Shown here piece by piece: positions 25,472-33,414 of a stretch of 40,355 bases of DNA. The position numbers and the translations under genes were made by a program. This DNA is from CAZNYN01 sp964577295 (GTDB taxonomy: Bacteria > Synergistota > Synergistia > Synergistales > Synergistaceae), in contig CAZNYN010000015.1 of NCBI GenBank assembly GCA_964577295.1, positions 1-40,355 on the forward strand, written 5' to 3'. Under the pieces are notes generated by a model. That model ran no database searches. It saw nothing but the letters and a program-made list of their open reading frames with translations, and was not told where the DNA came from. The stretch's first letter is position 1; every line of letters begins with the position of its first letter.

Positions 25472-26223
25472 TCCGTGCCTTTGCGGAAAGCGTGAGTAAA
25501 AGTTTTGTCATAGAGCTTTGAGAGTTCATACTCATCGCCCAAGAAGTCTCCCACCAGAATCAGAGCTGTGTTCTTTATGCCGGCCTCTTTTGCCTGAGAC
25601 GGCAGAGTTTCGAGAGTTCCGCGCAGGATTCTCTGTTCGGGCCACGACGCTTTGTAAACCATAGCTGTCTTTGTCTTTGAGGAATAGCCTCCCTCTATCA
25701 AAGCCGCGCATGACTCGCTGATAAGCCCGCTTGAGAGGAAGAGCACTATAGAAGCTCCGTGAGAGGCAAGAGAACGCAGGTTCTCCTTAACAGGCACGGG
25801 AGTGCGCCCCTCCATCCTCGTTATTATCACAGTCTGGCTTACTCCAGGCAGTGTATATTCTGCTTCTGCGGCTGCCGCGGCGGCGCAGAAGGAGCTTACT
25901 CCGGGCGTGATGTCATACTCTATGCCAAGCTCTTTGAGCCTGTCCATCTGCTCTCTGATAGCCCCGTATATGGACGGGTCTCCCGTATGCAGGCGCACTG
26001 CTGAGAGATTTCTCTCGTTTGCGCTCCGCATCTTCTCTATGACTTCTTCAAGTGTCATATTGGCGCTGTTGTAAATCTCACAGCCGTCAGGCGTCATTTT
26101 TAAGAGCTCCGGATTGACAAGGGAGCCGGCATATATGACCATGCCGGCGGTGCGGAGGTGTCCCGCTCCTCTTAATGTTATGAGGTCGGGTGCTCCCGGC
26201 CCGGCTCCTACGAAATGTATCAT
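25468..26223 (-). CDS. cbiF: Cobalt-precorrin-4 C11-methyltransferase
   Basis: A 251-residue SAM methyltransferase that methylates C11 of cobalt-precorrin-4. It begins MIHFVGAGPGAPDLITLRGA and continues MVIYAGSLVNPELL, both hallmarks of CbiF/CobM. VRLHTGDPSIYGAIREQM, YDITPGVSSFCAAAAA and VYKASWPEQRILRGTL follow in the family order. The ATG at 26223 overlaps the cbiET stop by one base (TGATG). Confidence 0.96.
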   Translation of the reverse strand: MIHFVGAGPGAPDLITLRGAGHLRTAGMVIYAGSLVNPELLKMTPDGCEIYNSANMTLEEVIEKMRSANERNLSAVRLHTGDPSIYGAIREQMDRLKELGIEYDITPGVSSFCAAAAAAEAEYTLPGVSQTVIITRMEGRTPVPVKENLRSLASHGASIVLFLSSGLISESCAALIEGGYSSKTKTAMVYKASWPEQRILRGTLETLPSQAKEAGIKNTALILVGDFLGDEYELSKLYDKTFTHAFRKGTE

Positions 26224-27443
26224 CAGTTATCACCTTTATCCTTTGTGACGGCGGACATTATCATTATGGGATTCTGAGCCGCCATTATTGTGCTTGAACC
26301 TATTTTTTTAGCTCTGCTGACATTGAGCTGAATACAGTCAAAGTCGGAATAGTCCCCTCCGGAGAGGAGCTCCGATGCGTTTGCTATAGTCTTTAGCGTC
26401 ACTCCCGAGACTGCAATTCTTATGCCGCCTTGTAATGACGAAATGTGACTTAATATATCGCAAAGCTCTCTGCCGCTTCCTCCGATAAATACGTGAGAGG
26501 GGAGAGGCAGATTCTTTATAACTTCCGCCGCGTTTCCTTCGTGCACTTTTATATTGAAGATGTGAAATTTATCTATATTGAGCTTCTCAAGCTCCGATGC
26601 CTCGTGCAGACATTCGACGGAATGAACTTCTCCCATGGGACACTCAAGAGCGGCGGCTATGGAGACAGAGCCCGTGCCGGAGCCTATGTCCCAAATCACG
26701 GAATCTTTTTTGAGGCGCAGCTTGTCAATTATTACGGAGCGAACTTCTTCTCGTGTCATCGGCACGTCCGTTCTGATAAAATCGCAGTCCCTCGGACGCC
26801 CTTCCTCTCTTACATAAGGATTCTCGTTAATAATAAGAGCGATTGAGAGGGAGTCAAAATTTTTATCCTTCAAATCGGCAGGAGATCCGCATGTGATTCT
26901 CTCATTTTCGTAACTTAGATTTTCCCCGACTGTCACTTTGACGTGAGGGAGCTTTTCTGCAAGCAGAGAACAGAGCCATGACGGATTTTTGTCATTGCCG
27001 CAGAAGAATAGAGTGCTTCTGTTACTGTCCGCAGTTTTAAGTATCACAGACTCTCTTATCTCTTTTCCGTGTCCAGAGAGTATAGCTGAGGTGTTCCATG
27101 TCTCGGATGCGGATGCGCAGAGGCATTGCAGTGAGCTTATGCCCGGCAGAACATCTATTTTGTGCGAAGGAAATTTTGTCTTGAGCAGGGGGAGAAGGCT
27201 GTATATCCCTGGGTCTCCCGATACGAGAAATGAGACAGAGCCTTTTTCGAGTTCTCTCTCAGCTTTCTTCATAGTCTCCTCAAAATTTTTGAGAAGTGTA
27301 ACATTGCTGTGCCACGATACCAGAGGAAGGTGGCGTTCGGCGGCCACAACACAGTCAGAGCTGCGCAGTACATCCTTCGCAGCTTCTGTCATATATGACG
27401 GATTTCCGGGACCCGCTCCCACAACAAAGAGTTTATTGCTCAT
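26223..27443 (-). CDS. cbiET: Fused cobalt-precorrin-7 C5-methyltransferase / cobalt-precorrin-6B C15-methyltransferase
   Basis: A 406-residue fusion equivalent to CobL. Residues 1 to about 205 are CbiE (FVVGAGPGNPSYMTEAAK, VSFLVSGDPGIYSLLPLL, VLPGISSLQCLCA), which methylates C5. Residues about 212-406 are CbiT (MTREEVRSVIIDKLRL, the SAM-binding motif IWDIGSGTGSVSIAAAL, HVFIGGSGRELCDIL), which methylates C15 and decarboxylates the acetate chain at C12. CbiE and CbiT are separate in Salmonella and fused in many other bacteria. It overlaps cbiD by 11 bases and cbiF by one. Confidence 0.95.
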   Translation of the reverse strand: MSNKLFVVGAGPGNPSYMTEAAKDVLRSSDCVVAAERHLPLVSWHSNVTLLKNFEETMKKAERELEKGSVSFLVSGDPGIYSLLPLLKTKFPSHKIDVLPGISSLQCLCASASETWNTSAILSGHGKEIRESVILKTADSNRSTLFFCGNDKNPSWLCSLLAEKLPHVKVTVGENLSYENERITCGSPADLKDKNFDSLSIALIINENPYVREEGRPRDCDFIRTDVPMTREEVRSVIIDKLRLKKDSVIWDIGSGTGSVSIAAALECPMGEVHSVECLHEASELEKLNIDKFHIFNIKVHEGNAAEVIKNLPLPSHVFIGGSGRELCDILSHISSLQGGIRIAVSGVTLKTIANASELLSGGDYSDFDCIQLNVSRAKKIGSSTIMAAQNPIMIMSAVTKDKGDN

Positions 27444-28527
27444 TTCTCAATTCCTCCGCAAATTTCGGAGCTTCTGCGCTTGAGCCTAATACAGCTCCGC
27501 TGTTGTCTATGTATGACGCTTCAACCTTAATGTCTCCGAAAGCTCTATCCGTACAGCGTTTTGCCGTAACCTGAGCCAGTACGTTCCATATATTCCGAAG
27601 TCCGGCTTCGTCTATAATCTCCATCGCAGCTTCCGTTGTCGGACTTTCATATATTCTTTTTATAAGCGAACGGTCAAATCCTTCCAGAGCCGCGTGAGTG
27701 CAGAGAGCCTCTTTTCTTCCGTCGCCCGTTCTGTTGTGGGTGTTAAAAGTTCCCGCAGCGACTTTAAGAAGTTTGCCGGGATGACCGCAGAGCAGTATTC
27801 TTTCAAACTCAAATCTTACAGCTTCGTCAAGCACGTAGCCTATGTAGTTGCCAGTCTGAACGACGCATCTGCCTTTTATGTCCCATGCTTTTCTCAAAGA
27901 TTCTTCGCCAGTGTTGCCGAATGTGACGGCCAGAATCTTTCTTCCCTGAGCCTTGTGCGTCGAAAGCTCCAAAGTCAGAGAGTCAAAGATAGACTGCTCG
28001 TTCATGGGGCGGACTATGCCGCTCGTTCCCAATATAGATATGCCGCCGGTTACTCCGAGGCGCGGGTTGAATGTGTGCAGAGCCGTCTTTTCCCCTCCGG
28101 GAACGGATATTGTCACTTTCGCCCCTCCGTCCTTCAGGACGCTCCTTACAGCATCCTCTATCATAAGTCTCGGCACTGGGTTTATGGCAGGCTCCCCGAC
28201 GGGAACTTTAAGCCCGGGAAGAGTAACAGTGCCGACTCCTTCTCCCGCCGCAAAAATTATTTCCGAACTTTGCGGAAGGATTTCAACCTGTGCCGTTACT
28301 GTGAGGCCGTTTGTCGCATCAGGGTCGTCTCCAGCGTCTTTAACCACGCCGCAGACTCCCTCGCCGATTCGTACCGTCTCCAAAGAGAGCTCCCTGCCGG
28401 ACGGAGTTGTGATAGTCACAAATTTAGGCATAGTTCCGCTCACAGCCCATATCGCGGAAGCTTTCGCAGCAGCCGCGGCGCATGAGCCTGTGGATACTCC
28501 CTCTCTGAGTCCGCTTGTGTTAGGCAA
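27433..28527 (-). CDS. cbiD: Cobalt-precorrin-5B C1-methyltransferase
   Basis: A 364-residue CbiD, the SAM methyltransferase of C1 used only in the anaerobic pathway. The N-terminus LREGVSTGSCAAAAAKA is the family signature, and TNGLTVTAQVEI, NTGEESLRKAWDI and ILLCGHPGKLLKVAAG follow. The only start near the signature is a TTG at 28527, overlapping the cbiC stop; its ribosome-binding site is poor, so it probably relies on translational coupling. Length is normal. Confidence 0.95.
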   Translation of the reverse strand: MPNTSGLREGVSTGSCAAAAAKASAIWAVSGTMPKFVTITTPSGRELSLETVRIGEGVCGVVKDAGDDPDATNGLTVTAQVEILPQSSEIIFAAGEGVGTVTLPGLKVPVGEPAINPVPRLMIEDAVRSVLKDGGAKVTISVPGGEKTALHTFNPRLGVTGGISILGTSGIVRPMNEQSIFDSLTLELSTHKAQGRKILAVTFGNTGEESLRKAWDIKGRCVVQTGNYIGYVLDEAVRFEFERILLCGHPGKLLKVAAGTFNTHNRTGDGRKEALCTHAALEGFDRSLIKRIYESPTTEAAMEIIDEAGLRNIWNVLAQVTAKRCTDRAFGDIKVEASYIDNSGAVLGSSAEAPKFAEELRNEQ

Positions 28528-29128
28528 TTCCGTACATAAGGGCGTTTACTATGGCGGATGCCACTGTGGAGCCGCCCTTTCGCCCCATTGCGGCTATAAA
28601 GGGAACATCGGTGCGGGTCAGAATTTCTTTTGACTCGACAACATTTACAAATCCAACGGGAACACCTATGACGAGAGAGGGCGAAGCCTTCCCCTCTTCG
28701 ATAAGCTCGCAGAGCCTCATAAGAGCGGTAGGTGCGTTGCCTATGGCAAATATGGCGTTCGGAGTCTGTCTGACAGCCTCTTCCATACTGACGACAGCTC
28801 GTGTTACCTGCCGTTTTGCCGCCTCTTCCCTTATTTCCGGATCCGACATTCTGCATACAACATCTATGCCAAAACGCTTTGCCGCAATTTTATTAATCCC
28901 CGCGGCAGCCATTTGAGTGTCTGTGACGACAGTCACTCCCGATGAGAGTGCCTCTCTTGCTTTTTGCACAGCCTTCTCCGAAAATACCATCTTGTCTTTA
29001 AAATCAAAGTCAGCAGTGGTATGTATGACTCTTTTAATGACGGGAAGGTTCTCCTGTTCCCCGCTGTAGGCACCCATCTCTTCGCCTATTATTCTCATAC
29101 TTTCCCGTTCTATCTCTTCAGGTCTCAT
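28520..29128 (-). CDS. cbiC: Cobalt-precorrin-8X methylmutase
   Basis: A 202-residue methylmutase that moves the C11 methyl group to C12, giving cobyrinic acid. The expected blocks are present: VIKRVIHTTADFDF with the conserved His, VTDTQMAAAGINK, AIFAIGNAPTALMRLCELI, VIGVPVGFVNVVESKE and MGRKGGSTVASAIVNALMY. I chose the ATG at 29128 because GGCGGTG lies just upstream; an ATG six codons earlier lacks a site. It follows the membrane-protein gene by about 30 bp. Confidence 0.96.
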   Translation of the reverse strand: MRPEEIERESMRIIGEEMGAYSGEQENLPVIKRVIHTTADFDFKDKMVFSEKAVQKAREALSSGVTVVTDTQMAAAGINKIAAKRFGIDVVCRMSDPEIREEAAKRQVTRAVVSMEEAVRQTPNAIFAIGNAPTALMRLCELIEEGKASPSLVIGVPVGFVNVVESKEILTRTDVPFIAAMGRKGGSTVASAIVNALMYGIA

Positions 29129-29158
29129 AAAAACACCGCCTTGCATAATTTATTTTTC

Positions 29159-30055
29159 TTAAAAAAATAGCGGAATTGCCGCGAGCAAAATTGTTAAAAT
29201 CGACAGAGGCGCCGTAGTCCCTAAATTCCAAATAAGCATGGACTTTGCAAGCCTTCCGGGAAATAATCCGAAGTAGTAGCCGGCGTTTGCGCGAACCATG
29301 CGTGATACAATTCCGAAACTGTTTCCGAGCAGCAGAGCAAAAACAGCCTGAGATACATTCAAATCTCCCGCCGCAAGGCTTCCGCCCGCGAGAGCCAGAG
29401 CCGCGGAGACGTGAGCGATTGATGCCGCCGCAACTGCAAGCCCTGCAAGAGGCAGAAATTTTCCTCCCAGCAGCCAATCTTTCATGGCATCCTCGGCCCA
29501 CGGAACCAAGGCAAAAGCCACAGCGTAGAAAAACCATGCCAGAGGCAGAGTTTTGAGAATCTTTGAAGCGAATTTTACCCCTCTTGCGGAAGTTTCGCTT
29601 CTTTCGCTCTCTTCGGTCAAATCATTGTGCTCTCCGCGTCTGTATATAAATATCAGCAGTACAAAGCGCAGAGCCGTCCTCAGAAGAATAACTGCGGCAA
29701 ATATTGCCCCAGAGAGCCCTGCCATGCTTGCCGCCATAACCATAGTCGAAGGCCATCTGTGCAGGTAGGCGGGGAAGGATAGCATAAGAGTGCCCCATTT
29801 TGCCGTTCTCTCGCTTATCCTGCCGTCGTCGTAAGCTGCTGCTATCAAAGCAGCTCCAGCTTTTGCCGAACCTAAGCTTACTGTGAGAGCCATTCCCAAT
29901 ACAGAACCTATTCCCGCTTTTTTCAGATAAGGCATAAGGTGCTTCATAAGCTTATCGGCAAGGCCCGTCCGCAATATCAGAGTGCCGAGCATAAAGCCCG
30001 CCGCTATGCTTATTGTAAGTTCAATTTCTCCTTTGAGGAGACTCGTCCAATCCAT
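29159..30055 (-). CDS. Nucleoside-recognition (Gate-domain) type membrane protein inside the corrin operon
   Basis: A 298-residue protein with about eight predicted membrane helices. The N-half has IAAGFMLGTLILRTGLADKL and MALTVSLGSAKAGAALIAAA with YLHRWPSTMVMAASMAGLSG; the C-half repeats the plan (LLGGKFLPLAGLAVAAASIA, LLLGNSFGIVSRMVRANAGY). This resembles the nucleoside-recognition (Gate) domain found in SpmA/SpmB, FeoB and nucleoside carriers. No soluble domain or enzyme motif is present; a charged loop (HNDLTEESERSETS) splits the halves. It lies between cbiL and cbiC with gaps of 9 and about 30 bp, under the same riboswitch, which suggests a role in moving cobalt, a corrin intermediate or a lower-ligand base across the inner membrane. 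That role is inference; no function is known to me for this member. Confidence 0.72.
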   Translation of the reverse strand: MDWTSLLKGEIELTISIAAGFMLGTLILRTGLADKLMKHLMPYLKKAGIGSVLGMALTVSLGSAKAGAALIAAAYDDGRISERTAKWGTLMLSFPAYLHRWPSTMVMAASMAGLSGAIFAAVILLRTALRFVLLIFIYRRGEHNDLTEESERSETSARGVKFASKILKTLPLAWFFYAVAFALVPWAEDAMKDWLLGGKFLPLAGLAVAAASIAHVSAALALAGGSLAAGDLNVSQAVFALLLGNSFGIVSRMVRANAGYYFGLFPGRLAKSMLIWNLGTTAPLSILTILLAAIPLFF

Positions 30056-30064
30056 AAAAAAGAG

Positions 30065-30754
30065 CTATCTCCAAAGAAGAAGTATTGAAAGATACTCCTG
30101 AGCAGGTTCAAGAGCGCTCTCGCCTTCGTAAATTTTCTCGTCTTCAAGACCGGCTCTGTCTATTCTGACCATCTTCTTCCATGGCCCGGACTCCGTTACC
30201 GCTTCGCGCAGCCCTTCTTTCAGCGCGCATGGCTTGTAAAGCGCGGCAGAATCGGCTTTTGCCAGAGCATCTTTAATGTGCTGCGGGCTGTCCGTGCCAG
30301 GGATGATTGAGAGGATATCTTCGCCCATAGCAAGGAAAACTGATGCGCGTGAAGCTGCCAAAGAATGAGCCGATATTCCCGGAATGAGCCCCAGTTCCAG
30401 TTCGGGGACAAATTCCTTCCAGACATCGTACAGATATGAGCCGGTCGCATAGAGGGCGGAGTCACCTATTACAGGCAGTACGACAGTCTCTGCTTCCTTC
30501 CACAGCTCTTTTGTCTCAGAAAGCTGAGAGCGGAGTATCTCGTCTCTCTTCTCTCCGTCCGAAACCATGGGGAAGACAATCGGCATCGTTTTAATGTCTT
30601 TAAGATGAGATCTGACAATCTGCTCCGCTATGCTTGCCTTGCCGTCTTTTGAGTGCGGTGTCAGAATAACGTCGGCTTTCTCTATAGTTTTTAATGCTTT
30701 TACCGTTATGAGGTCGGGATCTCCCGGTCCCACTCCCGCTACTATAAATTTCAA
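30065..30754 (-). CDS. cbiL: (Cobalt-)precorrin-2 C20-methyltransferase
   Basis: A 229-residue SAM methyltransferase that methylates C20 of cobalt-factor II. It begins FIVAGVGPGDPDLITVKA and has VLPVIGDSALYATGSYLYD, LGLIPGISAHSLAASRA and YKPCALKEGLREAV, a pattern closer to CbiL than to CbiH or CbiF. A TTG at 30754 has GAGGAG eight bases upstream and is preferred; a GTG at 30763 overlaps the btuF stop but sits directly on that site. It is the first corrin methyltransferase of the operon. Confidence 0.93.
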   Translation of the reverse strand: MKFIVAGVGPGDPDLITVKALKTIEKADVILTPHSKDGKASIAEQIVRSHLKDIKTMPIVFPMVSDGEKRDEILRSQLSETKELWKEAETVVLPVIGDSALYATGSYLYDVWKEFVPELELGLIPGISAHSLAASRASVFLAMGEDILSIIPGTDSPQHIKDALAKADSAALYKPCALKEGLREAVTESGPWKKMVRIDRAGLEDEKIYEGESALEPAQEYLSILLLWR

Positions 30755-30759
30755 AAGCT

Positions 30760-31629
30760 TCACTCCTCGTAAAATATTTTTATAAGCATCTTTCCGCCTT
30801 GCTCAAGTCCGAGAAGTGAGGGGCGGCTGAGATAAGATTCCCGTACAACCGAAACTTTTACATTTTTGAAAGCTGCGCTCCACGGACGTTTCATAAAAGT
30901 CTCTCTGTCTGACGCATTCATTACTCCGTTCTGTATAAGATAAATGTTAAGCCCCGATGCCGCAAGCTTTAAAGCCTTTTCCGCACCCCAGGGAGCTATG
31001 GAGCTGCCCTTTCTTGACGGAACGGCTGATTTTGCCGCATTCTCTCCTCCCGCAAGCTCTATTAAGTGAGCCGCCCAAGAGTCGGGTGCGCATGTGTGAA
31101 TCTCTTTTTCCGTAGCTTCGATAAAAACGCTCGGAGTTTTATTTCCGTTTTTCTTCTTTGCATTTGCTGTTTTCGCTATTATAACGCTCCTGAGATTGTT
31201 CAGCTTCTTCTGAGCTTTCTGAGGTGAAGATCCGACCAAAGGAGCCAGCTTCATCAGATACTCGTCAAAGCCGTTCCACGACGGAGGATCTATCACTTCC
31301 ACTCTGACTCCCGAGCGAGTTAAAACCTTTTTCAGTTCAGGGTTTTGCTGCTCCACGAGAGTTCTTATTATCACAAGGTCGGGACGAAGAGCAAGAATTT
31401 TTTCCGCTCCCGTCTTCATAGTAAGCCTCGGAAGGTTCGGCAGCACTTCGGGCGCGTCATTTTTTGATATTGCCGCAAGGCGCCCGCCTCCTCCGAGAGC
31501 TATTATATTGTCAGTATGTCCCGGGTATAGTGAGACAATCCTTTTATATGAGGCAGCATCCGACGTTCCGCAGAATATAATAAATGTAAAAATAACAGCC
31601 GCAAAAATCAGCACCTTTTTGGATGCCAT
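30760..31629 (-). CDS. btuF: Corrinoid ABC importer, substrate-binding protein
   Basis: A 289-residue exported protein of the helical-backbone metal-receptor family (BtuF/FhuD). The signal peptide covers about residues 1-25, with a cleavage site near SDA-AS; a Cys in its core (IIFCGTS) does not form a good lipobox. The mature protein has RIVSLYPGHTDNIIALGGG, ILALRPDLVIIRTLVEQQ and VRVEVIDPPSWNGFDEYL, the usual first lobe, then a long helix and second lobe. Family members bind cobalamin, haem or siderophores. The riboswitch, cbiK and the corrin genes favour corrinoids. GGAGG precedes the ATG by nine bases. It overlaps the end of btuD by 22 bases. Confidence 0.82.
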   Translation of the reverse strand: MASKKVLIFAAVIFTFIIFCGTSDAASYKRIVSLYPGHTDNIIALGGGGRLAAISKNDAPEVLPNLPRLTMKTGAEKILALRPDLVIIRTLVEQQNPELKKVLTRSGVRVEVIDPPSWNGFDEYLMKLAPLVGSSPQKAQKKLNNLRSVIIAKTANAKKKNGNKTPSVFIEATEKEIHTCAPDSWAAHLIELAGGENAAKSAVPSRKGSSIAPWGAEKALKLAASGLNIYLIQNGVMNASDRETFMKRPWSAAFKNVKVSVVRESYLSRPSLLGLEQGGKMLIKIFYEE

Positions 31630-32375
31630 GCCGTATCGCCTCCGTCAGATGTGTACTGTACAAATGAAGTTTCATAAAGCTCGTTCAGAATGTTTTCGTC
31701 AAGGGACGATGCCTCTCCCTCGGCTATTATCTCTCCTCCGCGCAGGGATATATATCTGTTTGAAAAAGGAATAGACATATTAATGTCGTGAGCCGCGACT
31801 ATGACGCTCTTTCCCTCTTCCGTCAGCTCCTTCAAAATTGAGAATATGCGTATGGAGCTGCTTGGGTCAAGGGCAGATGTCGGCTCATCGAGAAGATACA
31901 CATCGGGATTCTGTGCCAGAACCATAGCAAAAAGAACCCTCTGCTTTTCTCCTCCGGAAAGCTCCGTCACTCTGCGGCATAGAAGGTGAGCCACATCGGC
32001 TCTTTCCGCCGCGTCCGCAATGATATCATCGTCCGTGTTTGACGGAGCAAAAAAGCTCCGATATGGAAGACGTCCCAGTGCAATGACTTCGTAAACCGAA
32101 AACGGAGTTTTTAAGTTCATTTGCTGGGGCACTATTCCGACAGTGCGTCCAAAGTCGCGCCGCGGGAGAGTTTTTAAGTCTCTGCCTTTGAGCTTAAGCA
32201 CACCGTCATACTTTTGAAGTCCGGCGAGAGTGCGGAGCATAGTGCTTTTTCCGCTTCCGTTCGGGCCTATCAGAGAGGTTAAAGTTCCCTCATATATAGA
32301 AGAAGAAATATTTTTTAAAACAGTTTTTTTGCCATAACAACATTTTAAATTGCTGAAAGTAAAGAGCGGTGTCAT
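31608..32375 (-). CDS. btuD: Corrinoid ABC importer, ATP-binding protein
   Basis: A 255-residue ABC ATPase of the FecE/BtuD type. Walker A is GPNGSGKST near residue 36, the Q-loop IVPQQMN, the signature LSGGEKQRVLF, Walker B VYLLDEPTSALDP, and the switch His VAAHDINM. The ATG at 32375 forms an ATGA overlap with the btuC stop and gives the normal length; 11 further upstream codons are inside btuC. It powers import through BtuC. The last 20 residues carry WHPKRC, which overlaps the btuF start region. Confidence 0.92.
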   Translation of the reverse strand: MTPLFTFSNLKCCYGKKTVLKNISSSIYEGTLTSLIGPNGSGKSTMLRTLAGLQKYDGVLKLKGRDLKTLPRRDFGRTVGIVPQQMNLKTPFSVYEVIALGRLPYRSFFAPSNTDDDIIADAAERADVAHLLCRRVTELSGGEKQRVLFAMVLAQNPDVYLLDEPTSALDPSSSIRIFSILKELTEEGKSVIVAAHDINMSIPFSNRYISLRGGEIIAEGEASSLDENILNELYETSFVQYTSDGGDTAWHPKRC

Positions 32376-33400
32376 CTTGCTCCGCCCTTTCTGCCTGCCA
32401 GAATCCAACAGAAGAATGGCCCGCCTATTATGGCGGTAAGCACCCCTACGGGAAGTTCTCCCATTGCTTGGGCAACTCCGTCTGCTATTGCCAAAAGAGT
32501 GCCTCCGGCAAGAAAGCTGAAGATGATTAAGGCTCTGTGAGACGGCCCTATCGCAGCTCTGATAAGATGAGGAATGACGAGTCCGACAAAACCGATAATG
32601 CCGAAACTGCTGACCGTAAGAGCCGTGCCGAAAGATGCAAAGGAGAGAAGGATAATTCGGAGCTTTTTTTCATTTACTCCCAGACGCTCTCCCTGTTCCT
32701 CTCCCAGAGATACGGCATCAAGCTCGCGTCCGTAAATCAGTGCGGGAATCAAAAGAGCAAGAGCTCCGACCCATACAGTGACAGATGTCCTTGCCGACGC
32801 TCCCGAAAGGCTTCCCATAAGCCAGAGAACAATAGCGGCAAGCCTGTCGTCCGCAATGGCTTTTAAGAAGGTCACTCCCGCAGAGAGCACGGCGTTTGTA
32901 ATAATTCCCGCAAGCACGAGATATGTGCCGCTGCCGCCGTCTCCGCGCCATGCAATCGCACTCACCATCCACAGAGCTCCGAGAGCTCCTATAAAGGCGA
33001 AAGGCGTAACCATAGCGGAGTTAAAGAAAAAACCTAAAGCGCCTCCGAATGCCGCCCCTGCCGCTATGCCTAGTGTGTAAGGTTCAGCCAATGGGTTTGA
33101 AAGCAGACCTTGGAGTACAACTCCGGCCATTGCAAGCATTCCGCCCGCTCCTACAGCGGCAAAAAACCTCGGAAGCCTCACGGAGCGCACAACTATTGCT
33201 TCGGGAGAATTAAGGTCGGGACTTGAGGCATAAGAGAAAAGAATTTCAAAAACATGGGAGAGCGGAATGTTCCACTCTCCCTGCGTGATTCTAATTACTG
33301 CCGTAACCAGCAAAAAGGCAAGCAAAAGCAGTCCAAGGCGCGTGCGCTTTTGGCGGAGCCGTATTCTGTGTGTGGTGATATCAGCTGCCGGACTGCTCAT
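32372..33400 (-). CDS. btuC: Corrinoid ABC importer, permease
   Basis: A 342-residue inner-membrane permease of the FecCD/BtuC family with about ten helices. Typical segments are RLPRFFAAVGAGGMLAMAG, LQGLLSNPLAEPYTLGIAAG with AAFGGALGF, LWLMGSLSGAS and the coupling region GFVGLVIPHLIRAAIGPSH, then ELPVGVLTAIIGGPFFCWIL at the end. The ATG at 33400 follows cbiK by 14 bp. With btuD and btuF it forms a complete importer apart from an outer-membrane receptor, which is not in the window. Substrate assignment rests on context. Confidence 0.92.
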   Translation of the reverse strand: MSSPAADITTHRIRLRQKRTRLGLLLLAFLLVTAVIRITQGEWNIPLSHVFEILFSYASSPDLNSPEAIVVRSVRLPRFFAAVGAGGMLAMAGVVLQGLLSNPLAEPYTLGIAAGAAFGGALGFFFNSAMVTPFAFIGALGALWMVSAIAWRGDGGSGTYLVLAGIITNAVLSAGVTFLKAIADDRLAAIVLWLMGSLSGASARTSVTVWVGALALLIPALIYGRELDAVSLGEEQGERLGVNEKKLRIILLSFASFGTALTVSSFGIIGFVGLVIPHLIRAAIGPSHRALIIFSFLAGGTLLAIADGVAQAMGELPVGVLTAIIGGPFFCWILAGRKGGAR

Positions 33401-33414
33401 TTGCTCTGCCTGTG

